Assembly (NCBI GenBank): GCA_017630735.1
Contig: JAGBUS010000083.1
Span: forward strand, 1-35,628
DNA: 35,628 bases
Origin: Alistipes sp.
GTDB lineage: Bacteria; Bacteroidota; Bacteroidia; Bacteroidales; Rikenellaceae
Direction of reading: 5' to 3'
Positions 8,068-16,255 of the stretch are shown here, piece by piece (within the stretch, counting starts at the first letter, position 1; the number at the start of each line of letters is the position of its first letter). Position numbers and translations under genes: made by a program. The notes under the pieces are model-generated. The model saw nothing but the letters and a program-made list of their open reading frames with translations, ran no database searches and was not told where the DNA came from.

Positions 8068-9237
8068 ATGCGCTTCGTATTTTTTATATTGTCTCCATTC
8101 TTGACATTCTTATACTCCTGCTTTGATTTGCAAAAAAGAAGCAGTCAGATTGTCTTTGTTCTATTTTTTGCTTTGTTTGGCTATTGCCATACATTTGATG
8201 ATATGCGTGCCGATAGCTATCGAAAGTATGGTTCGTTTTTGCAGTATAGTACAATGCGAAGTATGGATGATATTGTCGAGGATTTTCGAGATGGTGTGAT
8301 TAAGGATGTATACGAAGAAGTACTTTTCTCCACAGTACGTAGAGTATCTGACAATCCGAACATTATGATGATGGTTGTGGGTCTGTTTGGTGGATTCTTC
8401 TATATGCTTGTTATAAAACGTTTTCTGCAAGATAGGCATATGCACTACTCTTTGCCCATAATCATACTATTGTTATTTATGCTTATGGAGTCGAATATTC
8501 CACTTATGGGAGGTATTCGTAATTTTTCTGCATTTCCGTTGTTTATCTATTCTCTTATTAAGGTACTTATTGACAATCGCAAATGGTGGGTTGTAGGACT
8601 TTTGCTAACGCCATTTATACACTTTGGATATATCATTGCAGTTGTTGCAACTCTGATTATTTGGTTGATAAAGATTCCTAATGCTTTGTTACATTATATG
8701 GCTATTACAGTTTGTGTATTATCTATATTTATGGACACATCGTCGTATGGTGGAGCAGTTGATGTGTTTGTTGACTCAGTAGATAATGAGGCAATTACAG
8801 GTCGAATAAGCAACTATGGAGATGAGGATACCGATATCCATTTTAGTAAATCACTAACATCCCGCCTTACTCGAATAAATAATCAGCTTAGTGCGTTATT
8901 CGTTGCTCTGTTCTTGGTGTACGTACGTCGCAATCATAATACATTGAGACATACAAACTACGAACAACGTATATATAAAGTATTATTGTTTTTTATATTC
9001 GTCAGCTTTGCGTTGATCTCCTTCTCTGTTGTTGGACAGAGATATGTATATATAGCAATGGTATTGATGTATCTCTATATGCTCAATCTCTATCAACAAA
9101 ATCCTACATCCGCTGTACGAGGTTTTATATGTTCTATGCCTATAGTATACATTCTGCATATAGCCTGGACAGTATATAACTGTTATTGTAATGTTGGTAT
9201 AGATATTTTATATAAGCCTTTACTCTTTTTGTTATAG
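8068..9237 (+). CDS. EpsG/Wzy-like polysaccharide polymerase
   Basis: 389-residue polytopic membrane protein with about ten hydrophobic segments. The early loop FDDMRADSYRKYGSF resembles the Asp-x-x-x-Tyr-xx-Tyr pattern of EpsG-type O-antigen/exopolysaccharide polymerases, and a hydrophilic region near residues 230-290 is consistent with the family's periplasmic loop. It would polymerise lipid-linked repeat units after flipping by the Wzx-like protein. ATG 8068 (MRFVFFILSPFL) is preferred to an in-frame TTG at 8056. Strongly AT-rich. Polymerases of this group are poorly conserved, so the call rests on topology, the motif and operon context. Confidence 0.78.
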   Translation: MRFVFFILSPFLTFLYSCFDLQKRSSQIVFVLFFALFGYCHTFDDMRADSYRKYGSFLQYSTMRSMDDIVEDFRDGVIKDVYEEVLFSTVRRVSDNPNIMMMVVGLFGGFFYMLVIKRFLQDRHMHYSLPIIILLLFMLMESNIPLMGGIRNFSAFPLFIYSLIKVLIDNRKWWVVGLLLTPFIHFGYIIAVVATLIIWLIKIPNALLHYMAITVCVLSIFMDTSSYGGAVDVFVDSVDNEAITGRISNYGDEDTDIHFSKSLTSRLTRINNQLSALFVALFLVYVRRNHNTLRHTNYEQRIYKVLLFFIFVSFALISFSVVGQRYVYIAMVLMYLYMLNLYQQNPTSAVRGFICSMPIVYILHIAWTVYNCYCNVGIDILYKPLLFLL

Positions 9238-9252
9238 TAAAATTCTGTGATT

Positions 9253-10302
9253 ATGAAAATAATGCTTGTTATAACACGCTCTGAACTAGGTGGTGCGCAG
9301 ACAGTTGTCGTGCAGTTGGCGAACTATCTAAGCAAGTGTCACAATGTGGTTCTCGTGGCTGGTGAGGGCGATGGAAAGATGTGGGATATGGTTGATGACA
9401 AGGTCACAAAGGAGAGTTGCCCACACCTTCAGCGTTCTATATCACTTAAGAATGATATATTAGCTGCGATAGAGCTACGCAAACTATATAGGAAGCATCG
9501 CCCAGATATTATACACCTCCACTCATCTAAGGCAGGCACTCTCGGTAGATTGGTCTTCCCAACCAAAAAGGTTGTATATACCGTACATGGCTTCGATTCT
9601 ATACGTCTTGCATTCAGGAAGTTACTTCCTGTAGAGCGTTTCTTACAGCGTTGGTGTCGTGCAATTGTGGGTGTTAGTAATTATGATGAGCGTAACCTTA
9701 TTAACGATGGCATAACACGCAATGTTTCAACTGTCTACAATGGCATTACTACGCCTAACACTACAAATTTGATAGATATCCCGGAGTTGAAGAGATACAA
9801 AAAAGTTGTATTATCTATAGCGCGTGTGAGTGCTCCCAAGCTCCCAAAGTTATTCATCGACGTGGCGCGCCTATTGCCCGACTATGGCTTTGTGTGGATA
9901 GGTAATTTAGAGGAGGTTACAGAGTATGGTGAGCTACCTGCTAACTGTCATTTTGTAGGCAACATCCCAAATGCTGGTGCATACTGCTCCCAGGCAGACT
10001 TGTTTATGCTTGCATCCAACTACGAGGGTCTACCGATGGTTATTATCGAGGCTATGAGCATGGGGTTGCCTGTCGTTGCCTCTGATGTTGGTGGCGTGAG
10101 CGAGATTGTTCGCAACGACATAAATGGCTACACCTTGCCAAACCAAGCTGAACTTTTTGCCCAGAAGATAGAGGCTATTCTTTCCAACGACGAGCTATAC
10201 GGCAAGTTCGCAAAGAACTCATTGGAGATATTCGAGAAGGAGCTTACCATAGAGCGAATGGCAAATGGCTATCTTGAGGTGTACAAATCTATTAATAGAT
10301 AG
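9253..10302 (+). CDS. glycosyltransferase family 4 protein
   Basis: 349-residue GT-B-fold glycosyltransferase. The N-terminal acceptor domain begins MKIMLVITRSELGGAQTVVVQLAN; the donor-binding domain carries EGLPMVIIEAMSMGLPVVASD followed by VGGVSEIV near residues 258-286, with the E-x7-E pattern characteristic of GT4 retaining enzymes using UDP- or GDP-sugars. It is the only classical glycosyltransferase in the locus, so the repeat unit is either very short or other transferases, including the initiating phosphoglycosyl transferase, are encoded elsewhere. ATG 9253 is preferred over the in-frame GTG at 9247. Base composition is closer to ugd than to the AT-rich flippase and polymerase. Sugar specificity is unknown. 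Confidence 0.9.
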   Translation: MKIMLVITRSELGGAQTVVVQLANYLSKCHNVVLVAGEGDGKMWDMVDDKVTKESCPHLQRSISLKNDILAAIELRKLYRKHRPDIIHLHSSKAGTLGRLVFPTKKVVYTVHGFDSIRLAFRKLLPVERFLQRWCRAIVGVSNYDERNLINDGITRNVSTVYNGITTPNTTNLIDIPELKRYKKVVLSIARVSAPKLPKLFIDVARLLPDYGFVWIGNLEEVTEYGELPANCHFVGNIPNAGAYCSQADLFMLASNYEGLPMVIIEAMSMGLPVVASDVGGVSEIVRNDINGYTLPNQAELFAQKIEAILSNDELYGKFAKNSLEIFEKELTIERMANGYLEVYKSINR

Positions 10303-10335
10303 CCGTATATCCGCTAAACACGATAACATTGAGAT

Positions 10336-11403
10336 ATGAGAGACAAGTTATTATCCCTTGTCAAAGCAATAGTTACTGGCATAGCTGTCGACCTCGGCGA
10401 AGCACCAAATTGGCAAGAAATATACCGACTTGCCATGCAGCAAGGTGTGTTAGCAATCGTTTTCGATGCATTGATGACATTACCTTCCGAGGCTCAACCA
10501 CCCAAGTCGCTAAAGTTGCAATGGATAGCATCAATCGCAAACATTGAGCACCGTTACAACCACCAGCGTAGCGTGGCTATGGAGCTTACCGAGCAGTTTC
10601 ACAAGAACAATATCAAGACCTTTGTGCTGAAAGGTCTTGCTATTGGCACCTACTACTCGAAGCCCGAACATCGCGAGTGTGGCGACTTAGATTGCTACCT
10701 TATGACCAATAATGGCGAGTGTGGTTATGAGTTGGGTAACGAGGTCTGCGAGCAGCTTGGCGCAAAGGTTGAGCGAGAATATTATAAGCATTCGAATATC
10801 AGCTATCGTGGTTTAATGGTTGAGAACCACGCCTTCTGTACTGCCATACGTGGCGGACATGATCGTAAGGAGTTTGAACGTCATCTACAGAAACTACTCT
10901 CTGAATATCCATCAAGATATATTGACAACACGAAGATGTTGGCTCCATGCGCCGATTTTAATGCACTGTTTCTCACCGCACACGGTCTTTCTCACTTCCT
11001 CTCTGAGGGCATAAAATTACGCCATATATTAGATTGGGCACTGCTATTAAAGGCTGAACAGGAGAACATCAACTGGTCGGAGTTTTACTATTGGACGGAC
11101 AAGATGAATATGACTCGCTTTGCCAACGTGATGACTGCAATAGCGGTACAATACTTGGGGCTTGAGATTACAAATCCGGCTATCCAAACCTCGTCGCCAT
11201 ATATTGAGCGAGTACTGGAAGATACATTCAAGAGCGAAGGACTACATAATAAGGGGTACTCAACATGGGTAGTACGCTTCTTGTTAATTGTCAATAAGCT
11301 ATCGTTTAGCTGGAAGTTTCATAAGATCTACCAGAAGAGTATCATCGTTGAACTTGCAAGGAGCATCATTGCTTTCTTAATTGAGCGCAATCCGAAGTTG
11401 TAA
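10336..11403 (+). CDS. NTP_transf_5 family nucleotidyltransferase
   Basis: 355-residue protein of the uncharacterised nucleotidyltransferase family NTP_transf_5. Motifs: TFVLKGLAIGTYYSKPEHRECGDLDCYL near residues 95-122, where the Gly plus Asp-x-Asp (GDLDCY) form the polymerase-beta-like metal site, and a C-terminal helical region beginning near FLTAHGLSHFLSEGIKLRHILDWALLL. Such proteins recur at the ends of capsule and O-antigen loci; a role in activating or transferring a nucleotide-linked decoration is plausible but unproven. It starts 33 nt after the GT4 gene and is the last gene of the operon, followed by a hairpin at 11447. Confidence 0.82.
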   Translation: MRDKLLSLVKAIVTGIAVDLGEAPNWQEIYRLAMQQGVLAIVFDALMTLPSEAQPPKSLKLQWIASIANIEHRYNHQRSVAMELTEQFHKNNIKTFVLKGLAIGTYYSKPEHRECGDLDCYLMTNNGECGYELGNEVCEQLGAKVEREYYKHSNISYRGLMVENHAFCTAIRGGHDRKEFERHLQKLLSEYPSRYIDNTKMLAPCADFNALFLTAHGLSHFLSEGIKLRHILDWALLLKAEQENINWSEFYYWTDKMNMTRFANVMTAIAVQYLGLEITNPAIQTSSPYIERVLEDTFKSEGLHNKGYSTWVVRFLLIVNKLSFSWKFHKIYQKSIIVELARSIIAFLIERNPKL

Positions 11404-11446
11404 TTATAGCAGTGCGACAGCAAAAATATTGCGGGACAAAAAGATC

Positions 11447-11472
11447 GGGCTGCTCAATCTCTTGAACAGCCC
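11447..11472 (+). terminator. hairpin after polysaccharide operon
   Basis: GGGCTG-C-TCAA (11447-11457), loop TCTC, then TTGA-A-CAGCCC (11462-11472): ten pairs with one internal mismatch, 44 nt after the last stop codon. No immediate T-run follows; T-rich sequence begins about 25 nt later, so it may work together with the next hairpin at 11593 rather than as a classical terminator. Confidence 0.55.
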
Positions 11473-11592
11473 TCACGGACACAAACAATTATTAACTTTT
11501 TACACTACTAAATTTTACACTTACATCTTACACTTTTAATATTAATCCTATTTATTACTTAACTTATATTACTAATTTTTATTATATTTATG

Positions 11593-11615
11593 CCTCCTAT
11601 TTATGGAGGTTTTTT
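11593..11615 (+). terminator. short intrinsic terminator
   Basis: CCTCC (11593-11597), 7-base loop, GGAGG (11605-11609), then six T (11610-11615). Small but with a good T-tract. It lies about 190 bases beyond the polysaccharide operon, either as a back-up terminator or as the end of an independent short transcript. Confidence 0.5.
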
Positions 11616-11863
11616 CGTTATTATCATTTTTTTTCAATGCAAATATAAAGCAACAATTTTAATTATGCAAACAAGAAATTCTTATGCTATTATAAGAAAA
11701 ATTTATACTACAGCAAATCTATTCTTTGTGTTAATATAATAACATTGTTATAAAATTCACAAAAGATGACCGAACTAACCCATTATAACTGACTACCAAC
11801 AAATTAGATCTAATAATTCACAGATTTTAGGTTATAAATTGAGCGGAAATAACATATAAATAT

Positions 11864-11906
11864 GGTCAAAAATATTTTTGTTATTTTTTTTATATTTTTT
11901 TTGACC
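11864..11906. repeat. AT-rich inverted repeat GGTCAAAAA/TTTTTGACC
   Basis: GGTCAAAAA at 11864-11872 pairs with TTTTTGACC at 11898-11906 across 25 bases made almost only of A and T; a further GACC follows at 11918-11921. It could extrude as a hairpin or be a regulator site. No gene is close enough to link it to. Confidence 0.4.
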
Positions 11907-12020
11907 ACACTATACGTTGACCATAAAATCAATGTTTTTAACCCAAATAAATTAGATTTACATCTGCTCGAAATTGACACATTCATATATCAAAATAAGT
12001 AGAACAGTCCTTTACTCTTG

Positions 12021-12256
12021 GAAGTTGTATAACAAGAGCTAGTTTTAGGTGCACGAAGTACAAAAAAGCGGAGTTTACTCAGCGTAAATGAGGATTAGAA
12101 GTGCAAGCCTATTTGTTGATAGAATAGTGCAGATACAACGCTCGGCGAAATTCGAGACGATGGGCTGTACTAAAGCGTACTGCCCATTGGCGAGATATTT
12201 CGTTAGCGGCAGTAGATGCGCTGTTATCTCAACAAATAACCTTGTCAGACAGCTTC
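12021..12256. repeat. composite palindrome: type I nested in type II, at MscS-type gene stop
   Basis: Outer arms GAAGTTGTATAACAAG (12021-12036) and CTTGTCAGACAGCTTC (12241-12256) pair almost fully and match those of the element at 17575-17682. The left part carries the type II core (AGTTTAC/GTAAAT, 12072-12089). Nested on the right is a complete type I palindrome with its own arms TATTTGTTGA (12110-12119) and TCAACAAATA (12229-12238), inner pairs CGAAAT/ATTTCG and core ATGGGCTGTAC/GTACTGCCCAT around TAAAGC (12160-12187). The element ends 4 nt from the stop codon of the minus-strand channel gene. A 67-codon frame across it is an artefact of the repeat. Confidence 0.85.
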
Positions 12257-12260
12257 GCTA

Positions 12261-13487
12261 CTACTTAAAATCAAGGCTGGTAGGTGCCTGATAAATTCGA
12301 ACATCAAATAGAGGAGCAAAAGCTACGATATGCGACATAATCTCAGTCTGCAGATGCTCGTATGGAATCCAATTAACATCTGAAGAGAAGAAATATAGCT
12401 CTACAGGCACACCCCACTCTGTAGGTTGCAACTGACGCACCATAGATATCATCTTATGATTTATTCGGGGATGCACCTCTAAATAGCGGCTTATGACACG
12501 CATATAGAGGTCGAGGTTAGTGAGCACTCCTCCCTCTGGCAAGGTGGTCTCAATGGTCGACATAAGATTAGATGTCGCCTGATGCGCGCGCAAGGAGTCT
12601 ATGAGCTTGTCATCGGCAAATCGCACACTTGTCATATCAACATTAATATGTCTCTTGACACGTCTACCGCCAGAATCACGCATAGCCTGCCAGTTATCAA
12701 AAGGCTCGCTGACGAGCAAATAAGGGGGTATTGTTTGAAGCGTATTATTCCAGCTACGAATTTTGATTGTTGTGAGGTTCACCTCCACAACAACGCCATC
12801 AATACCACGGCTTGGCATCTCAATCCAGTCTCCCACCTTAAGCATATTATTTGCCGAGAGCTGAACACCTGCCAAAAGTCCCATCAAGCTATCTTTAAAA
12901 ATAAAGGAGATAACAGCTGCCGAAGCACCAAGACCGGCAAGAAGACCCGTAGGCGACTTATCAATTACAACCGCAATAATGAGTATTGTACCAACAATCA
13001 CCAACACAACCTGCAGCGTCTCAAGAAGACCCTTAATAGGCTTACCGTGCCACGCTGGGCGATGCTCAATAATAGCAAACGTCGTTTTAAACAACGTGTT
13101 TATGAACTTCAAACACGCGATGATGACATATATATCAACGCCCTTATAAAGGCTTTCGATCATCCATTGTGGTCGTATATCAAGGGATGTGATAACCAGT
13201 GGCATCATCATGTTGATGATCACGGGAGAGACAATGCCACACAGATGGCGCAACACCTTACTATCAAAGAGCAGGTCATCCCACCACACACGTGTTTTAC
13301 TTACAAGCCATTGAAGACCTCGCATAACACCCCAGCGCAGAGCTAAATTGATAATGACAATTACCAACGCAAGGTAGATGAGTACTATAATGCCATCCAA
13401 TACCGATGCAAACGACTCACCTATGCCCCACTCCACGAGGAGGTTATAAATCTTTATTCTGATACTATCGTCAAAGAGGTTTATCAT
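12261..13487 (-). CDS. MscS-family mechanosensitive channel (YbdG-like)
   Basis: 408-residue inner-membrane channel that opens on osmotic downshock. Four to five hydrophobic segments occupy roughly residues 20-200; the pore helix is the Gly/Ala-rich LLAGLGASAAVISFIFKDSL, followed by GLLAGVQLSANNMLKVGDWIEM, the start of the cytoplasmic beta domain. The block VVVEVNLTTIKIRSWNNTLQTIPPYLL and the SGGRRVKR segment match the YbdG/MscM subgroup, whose length (about 415 aa) also fits. It is 32 nt downstream of a small outer-membrane protein gene on the same strand. The stop codon lies 4 nt from a composite palindrome that replaces a classical terminator. Confidence 0.93.
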   Translation of the reverse strand: MINLFDDSIRIKIYNLLVEWGIGESFASVLDGIIVLIYLALVIVIINLALRWGVMRGLQWLVSKTRVWWDDLLFDSKVLRHLCGIVSPVIINMMMPLVITSLDIRPQWMIESLYKGVDIYVIIACLKFINTLFKTTFAIIEHRPAWHGKPIKGLLETLQVVLVIVGTILIIAVVIDKSPTGLLAGLGASAAVISFIFKDSLMGLLAGVQLSANNMLKVGDWIEMPSRGIDGVVVEVNLTTIKIRSWNNTLQTIPPYLLVSEPFDNWQAMRDSGGRRVKRHINVDMTSVRFADDKLIDSLRAHQATSNLMSTIETTLPEGGVLTNLDLYMRVISRYLEVHPRINHKMISMVRQLQPTEWGVPVELYFFSSDVNWIPYEHLQTEIMSHIVAFAPLFDVRIYQAPTSLDFK

Positions 13488-13519
13488 AGCTTGGCGAAGT
13501 AATTTCTAGCTTATATATC

Positions 13520-14197
13520 TTAGAATGAAATACCAAGACCAATAAATACCTGCTGGTTAAGCTCTTTACGCTTCACATCCTGAAGTTGATAGCCAAACGA
13601 GCCCTTAATTACAGGACGTGGTGAGAGCATCATCGCCTGATATCCAATCATGATATCAAACTTATCGGAGCTATTAGGCGACTGCAAGCGAACACCGACA
13701 CCACCAGCACCCGTAATACCGAAGCGCACAAACTTCTTATCGCCAACATAGGCAACATTCGACGAATCGCTCTTCGACACCGAGTTAAAGAGCATGTTCG
13801 TACCCAAGTTCACAAAGTTGAAGAGACAATTCTTGCGCTTACCATAGTAATAGTGAGCTGTAAAATAGACAGGGACTATCGCCTTGTAGTTATACTGCAT
13901 CTGCACACCAAGCTCAGCACCCAACTTCCAATGGTTATTCAAGAAGTAACCAGCATTGAGCAACACATCACCGCCAAACTTAGCTTGGCTCTTATAAGCC
14001 ATTTGTGAAGGCTGGCCCTTGATTTTCATATAGTCCATCTCGTAGAATATAAGGCTGGCACGTGCCGAAGCACCCCACTCCCAACCTTCGTAATTACGTG
14101 TCTTACGCGCAATCTCCTCCTCTGTCTCACGACGCTTAGCCTCAGCCACAGGAATAGCCAATATAAAAAGGAGCGCGATTAATAATAATCTCTTCAT
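13520..14197 (-). CDS. small outer-membrane beta-barrel protein
   Basis: 225-residue secreted protein. The signal peptide MKRLLLIALLFILAIPVAEA is followed by a charged stretch (KRRETEEEIARKTRN) and alternating hydrophobic/polar strands such as GYFLNNHWKLGAELGVQMQY, GAGGVGVRLQ and a C-terminal QQVFIGLGISF ending in Phe, the usual signal for BAM-mediated insertion. This resembles Bacteroidetes outer-membrane beta-barrel (PorT/OmpW-like) proteins of 8-10 strands; the specific family and function are not recognised. It lies between galE (30 nt upstream) and the MscS-type gene (32 nt downstream), probably in one transcript. Confidence 0.75.
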   Translation of the reverse strand: MKRLLLIALLFILAIPVAEAKRRETEEEIARKTRNYEGWEWGASARASLIFYEMDYMKIKGQPSQMAYKSQAKFGGDVLLNAGYFLNNHWKLGAELGVQMQYNYKAIVPVYFTAHYYYGKRKNCLFNFVNLGTNMLFNSVSKSDSSNVAYVGDKKFVRFGITGAGGVGVRLQSPNSSDKFDIMIGYQAMMLSPRPVIKGSFGYQLQDVKRKELNQQVFIGLGISF

Positions 14198-14227
14198 TAT
14201 TGTTTGCCGTTAAAATCCTAATTATCT

Positions 14228-15259
14228 CTATTTCTCTCTATTTCTTACATAGCACTCCCACTGCCATGCTGCACGCAATGTATCCTCAAGCTTACGCTCA
14301 GCGCGCCAGCCTAGCACCTCGTTAGCACGTGTAGTATCAGCCCACACAGCAGTTACATCTCCAGGGCGACGTGCTGCCACCTTGTAGTTGAGCTTAAGGT
14401 TATTCGCCTTCTCGAAGCCCTTAACCAACTCAAACACCGAAACAGGAGTACCTGTACCAACATTAAATATCTCGTATCGCTCTTCACAGCGACCCTCAAC
14501 CATACGGTTGATAGCCACAACATGAGCACGCGCCAAGTCCACAATATCGATATAGTCTCGCAAGCATGAGCCATCAGGCGTAGGATAGTCATCGCCAAAG
14601 ATACTCAAGCACTCGCGAATGCCGGCTGCAGTCTGCGTAATATATGGAACAAGATTATTAGGCACACCACGTGGCAACTCGCCAATTAGTGCTGATGGAT
14701 GTGCTCCAATTGGATTGAAATATCGTAGAGCAATACCTCGCAACTCATCGTCCACGGTTACTATATCGCGTAGCATATCCTCAGACATCTGCTTAGTATT
14801 TCCATAAGGAGATGTTGCTGGCTTGCGTGGTGTACGCTCCGTTACAGGAAGCTCTTCAGCATCGCCATATACGGTTGCTGAGGATGAGAATACTATATTT
14901 TTGCAATGATACTCCTTCATCAGCTCAACAACGTTGATAAACGAAAGGAGATTATTACGGTAATATTTTGCTGGTTGTGCAACAGACTCACCTACAGCCT
15001 TATACGCCGCAAAGTGTATTACAGCATCAAAGCTATTATCCTCAAACACACGACGCATAGCCTCCTTATCGCAGCAGTCTACCTCAACAAACGTTGGCGC
15101 AACGCCTGTAATCTTCTTTACACCCTCCAATGATGATGCATCGCTATTTGAGAAGTTATCTACAACAATAACCTCATATCCAGCATTAATAAGCTCAACT
15201 GTAGTGTGCGAACCAATATATCCTGCACCTCCAGTAACAAGTACTCGTTTCTTGCTCAT
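14228..15259 (-). CDS. galE: UDP-glucose 4-epimerase
   Basis: 343-residue cytosolic short-chain dehydrogenase/reductase interconverting UDP-glucose and UDP-galactose with tightly bound NAD. The N-terminal VLVTGGAGYIGSHTTVELINAG is the Rossmann motif; FSSSATVYG carries the catalytic Ser region and SPYGNTKQMSE the Tyr-x-x-x-Lys pair; ALRYFNPIGAHPS and AARRPGDV are GalE signatures. I chose ATG 15259 (MSKKRVLV) over 15271 because the probable -7 box at 15283-15290 would leave almost no leader for the upstream Met. First gene of the minus-strand set galE, barrel protein, channel. It supplies UDP-galactose for surface glycans such as the one encoded at 2240-11403. Confidence 0.96.
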   Translation of the reverse strand: MSKKRVLVTGGAGYIGSHTTVELINAGYEVIVVDNFSNSDASSLEGVKKITGVAPTFVEVDCCDKEAMRRVFEDNSFDAVIHFAAYKAVGESVAQPAKYYRNNLLSFINVVELMKEYHCKNIVFSSSATVYGDAEELPVTERTPRKPATSPYGNTKQMSEDMLRDIVTVDDELRGIALRYFNPIGAHPSALIGELPRGVPNNLVPYITQTAAGIRECLSIFGDDYPTPDGSCLRDYIDIVDLARAHVVAINRMVEGRCEERYEIFNVGTGTPVSVFELVKGFEKANNLKLNYKVAARRPGDVTAVWADTTRANEVLGWRAERKLEDTLRAAWQWECYVRNREK

Positions 15260-15282
15260 AGTATTACACATTTTTCACTCCA

Positions 15283-15290
15283 CAAAGATA
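15283..15290 (-). promoter_or_regulatory. -7 box of galE promoter
   Basis: TATCTTTG on the minus strand, matching TAnnTTTG, 23 bases before the preferred galE ATG. No TTTG is found at the 19-base distance; ATTG lies 12 bases upstream. Confidence 0.5.
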
Positions 15291-15407
15291 GGCTTTTATT
15301 TGCAATAACTACCCACTTCGCGCACATTTATCCTTTATAAATAGAAGAATTCTCGCATATTACCACAAAAAAATTGCCATTATGCATAATAATTGCGTTA
15401 ATTTTCC

Positions 15408-15415
15408 TATATTTG
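15408..15415 (+). promoter_or_regulatory. -7 box of Sel1-repeat gene promoter
   Basis: TATATTTG matches TAnnTTTG and lies 48 bases before the ATG at 15464, divergent from galE. No exact -33 TTTG at 19 bases; ATTG occurs 12 bases upstream. Confidence 0.5.
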
Positions 15416-15463
15416 TGGATGATAAAATCATTTTTTGCATAAAATAAAATACAGTATATAGCT

Positions 15464-16147
15464 ATGAAAGAGTTGTTTGAGCAGTGCATACAAAAGCTTG
15501 ATAGTGGCAATTATGCGGAGGCTATCCCGGCACTCCGCGACCTTGCAGATAGAGGTTATGCCGATGCACAATATCGCTTAGGCTTATGCTATCGTGATGG
15601 CAACGGTGTGGAGCAGAACATGGAGCAAGCAATGATACACATCTTCGATGCAGCGATTCAGAATTGCAACGAGGCTCAGTTCGAGATGGGCGAGATGCAT
15701 GGCGAAAAGGGCGGGCTCTTGTTGTGTAAGCAGGAGGCATTCCTATGGTATCGCGCAGCGGCACGTGGTGGTCACACCTGCGCTCAGTATGAGGTAGGTA
15801 ACTGCTACTACAATGGTCTTGGCATTACACAAGACTACGACGCAGCGGTTGAGTATTACCGCCTTGCAGCCGAGAAGGGATCTATACCAGCACAAATAGC
15901 AATGGGTCACTGCTACGACGATGGCAACGGCGTGATTGCTAATGCTAAGGACGCCTTTGCATGGTATCTTAAGGCTGCACAGCAGGGTGATGATAGCGCG
16001 ATGTTTGTTGTAGGTAGCCGCTACGAGCAGGGCAAGGGCACAGAGCGTGACGTGGAGGCTGCTCGCGAGTGGTATAGCCGTGCAGCACGCGACGGATATG
16101 ATGATGCTATAAATGCTCTTCACGATCTTGATGGATTGCTCGTATAA
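15464..16147 (+). CDS. Sel1-repeat (TPR-like) protein
   Basis: 227-residue protein made almost wholly of Sel1-like helical repeats of about 36 residues. Recurrent units are ADAQYRLGLCYRDGNGVEQN, CAQYEVGNCYYNGLGITQD, IPAQIAMGHCYDDGNGVIAN and SAMFVVGSRYEQGKGTERD, each ending in a helix of the type AxxWYxxAAxxG. Five to six repeats run from about residue 12 to 215. No signal peptide is visible, so it is probably cytosolic. Sel1 repeats are scaffolds for protein-protein contacts; the partner is unknown. Monocistronic: promoter box at 15408 and a hairpin at 16170. Confidence 0.93.
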   Translation: MKELFEQCIQKLDSGNYAEAIPALRDLADRGYADAQYRLGLCYRDGNGVEQNMEQAMIHIFDAAIQNCNEAQFEMGEMHGEKGGLLLCKQEAFLWYRAAARGGHTCAQYEVGNCYYNGLGITQDYDAAVEYYRLAAEKGSIPAQIAMGHCYDDGNGVIANAKDAFAWYLKAAQQGDDSAMFVVGSRYEQGKGTERDVEAAREWYSRAARDGYDDAINALHDLDGLLV

Positions 16148-16169
16148 TACCTATGAGATTATATAGTAT

Positions 16170-16216
16170 AAATTAGGGAGATTGAGGGGTCACACACTCC
16201 CAAAGCTCCCTAATTT
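16170..16216 (+). terminator. hairpin between Sel1-repeat gene and aspartate kinase
   Basis: AAATTAGGGAG (16170-16180) pairs perfectly with CTCCCTAATTT (16206-16216); inside, GGG/CCC can extend the stem. It is 23 nt after the Sel1-repeat stop and 40 nt before the aspartate kinase ATG. The T-tract is weak. It is most simply a terminator; an attenuator of the kinase gene is possible, but no leader peptide or lysine-riboswitch-like structure is seen. Confidence 0.55.
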
Positions 16217-16255
16217 CATTGAACTACCAACTTTTAGAATAAGAGACTTAAAGAT

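Larger units (their letters stand above)
11473..12020. other. AT-rich gene-free region
   Basis: 548 bases with no credible protein gene on either strand. It contains TTACACT repeated three times (11496-11534), a short terminator hairpin (11593-11615), a long AT-rich inverted repeat (11864-11906) and otherwise low-complexity AT sequence. A small RNA ending at the 11593 hairpin is possible, but no recognised family or matching promoter was seen. On the right it runs into the composite palindrome next to the MscS-type gene. Confidence 0.5.

Noticed and set aside
12088..12291. 67-codon reading frame on the plus strand
   Set aside because: It lies almost entirely inside the composite palindrome and overlaps the end of the MscS-type gene; it has no family resemblance.
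12582..13346. 254-codon frame antisense to the MscS-type gene
   Set aside because: Pure shadow of a well-conserved channel gene; composition is implausible and there is no domain.
16148..16255. Lysine riboswitch before aspartate kinase
   Set aside because: The spacer is only 108 bases and shows one simple hairpin; no lysine-riboswitch core could be recognised.
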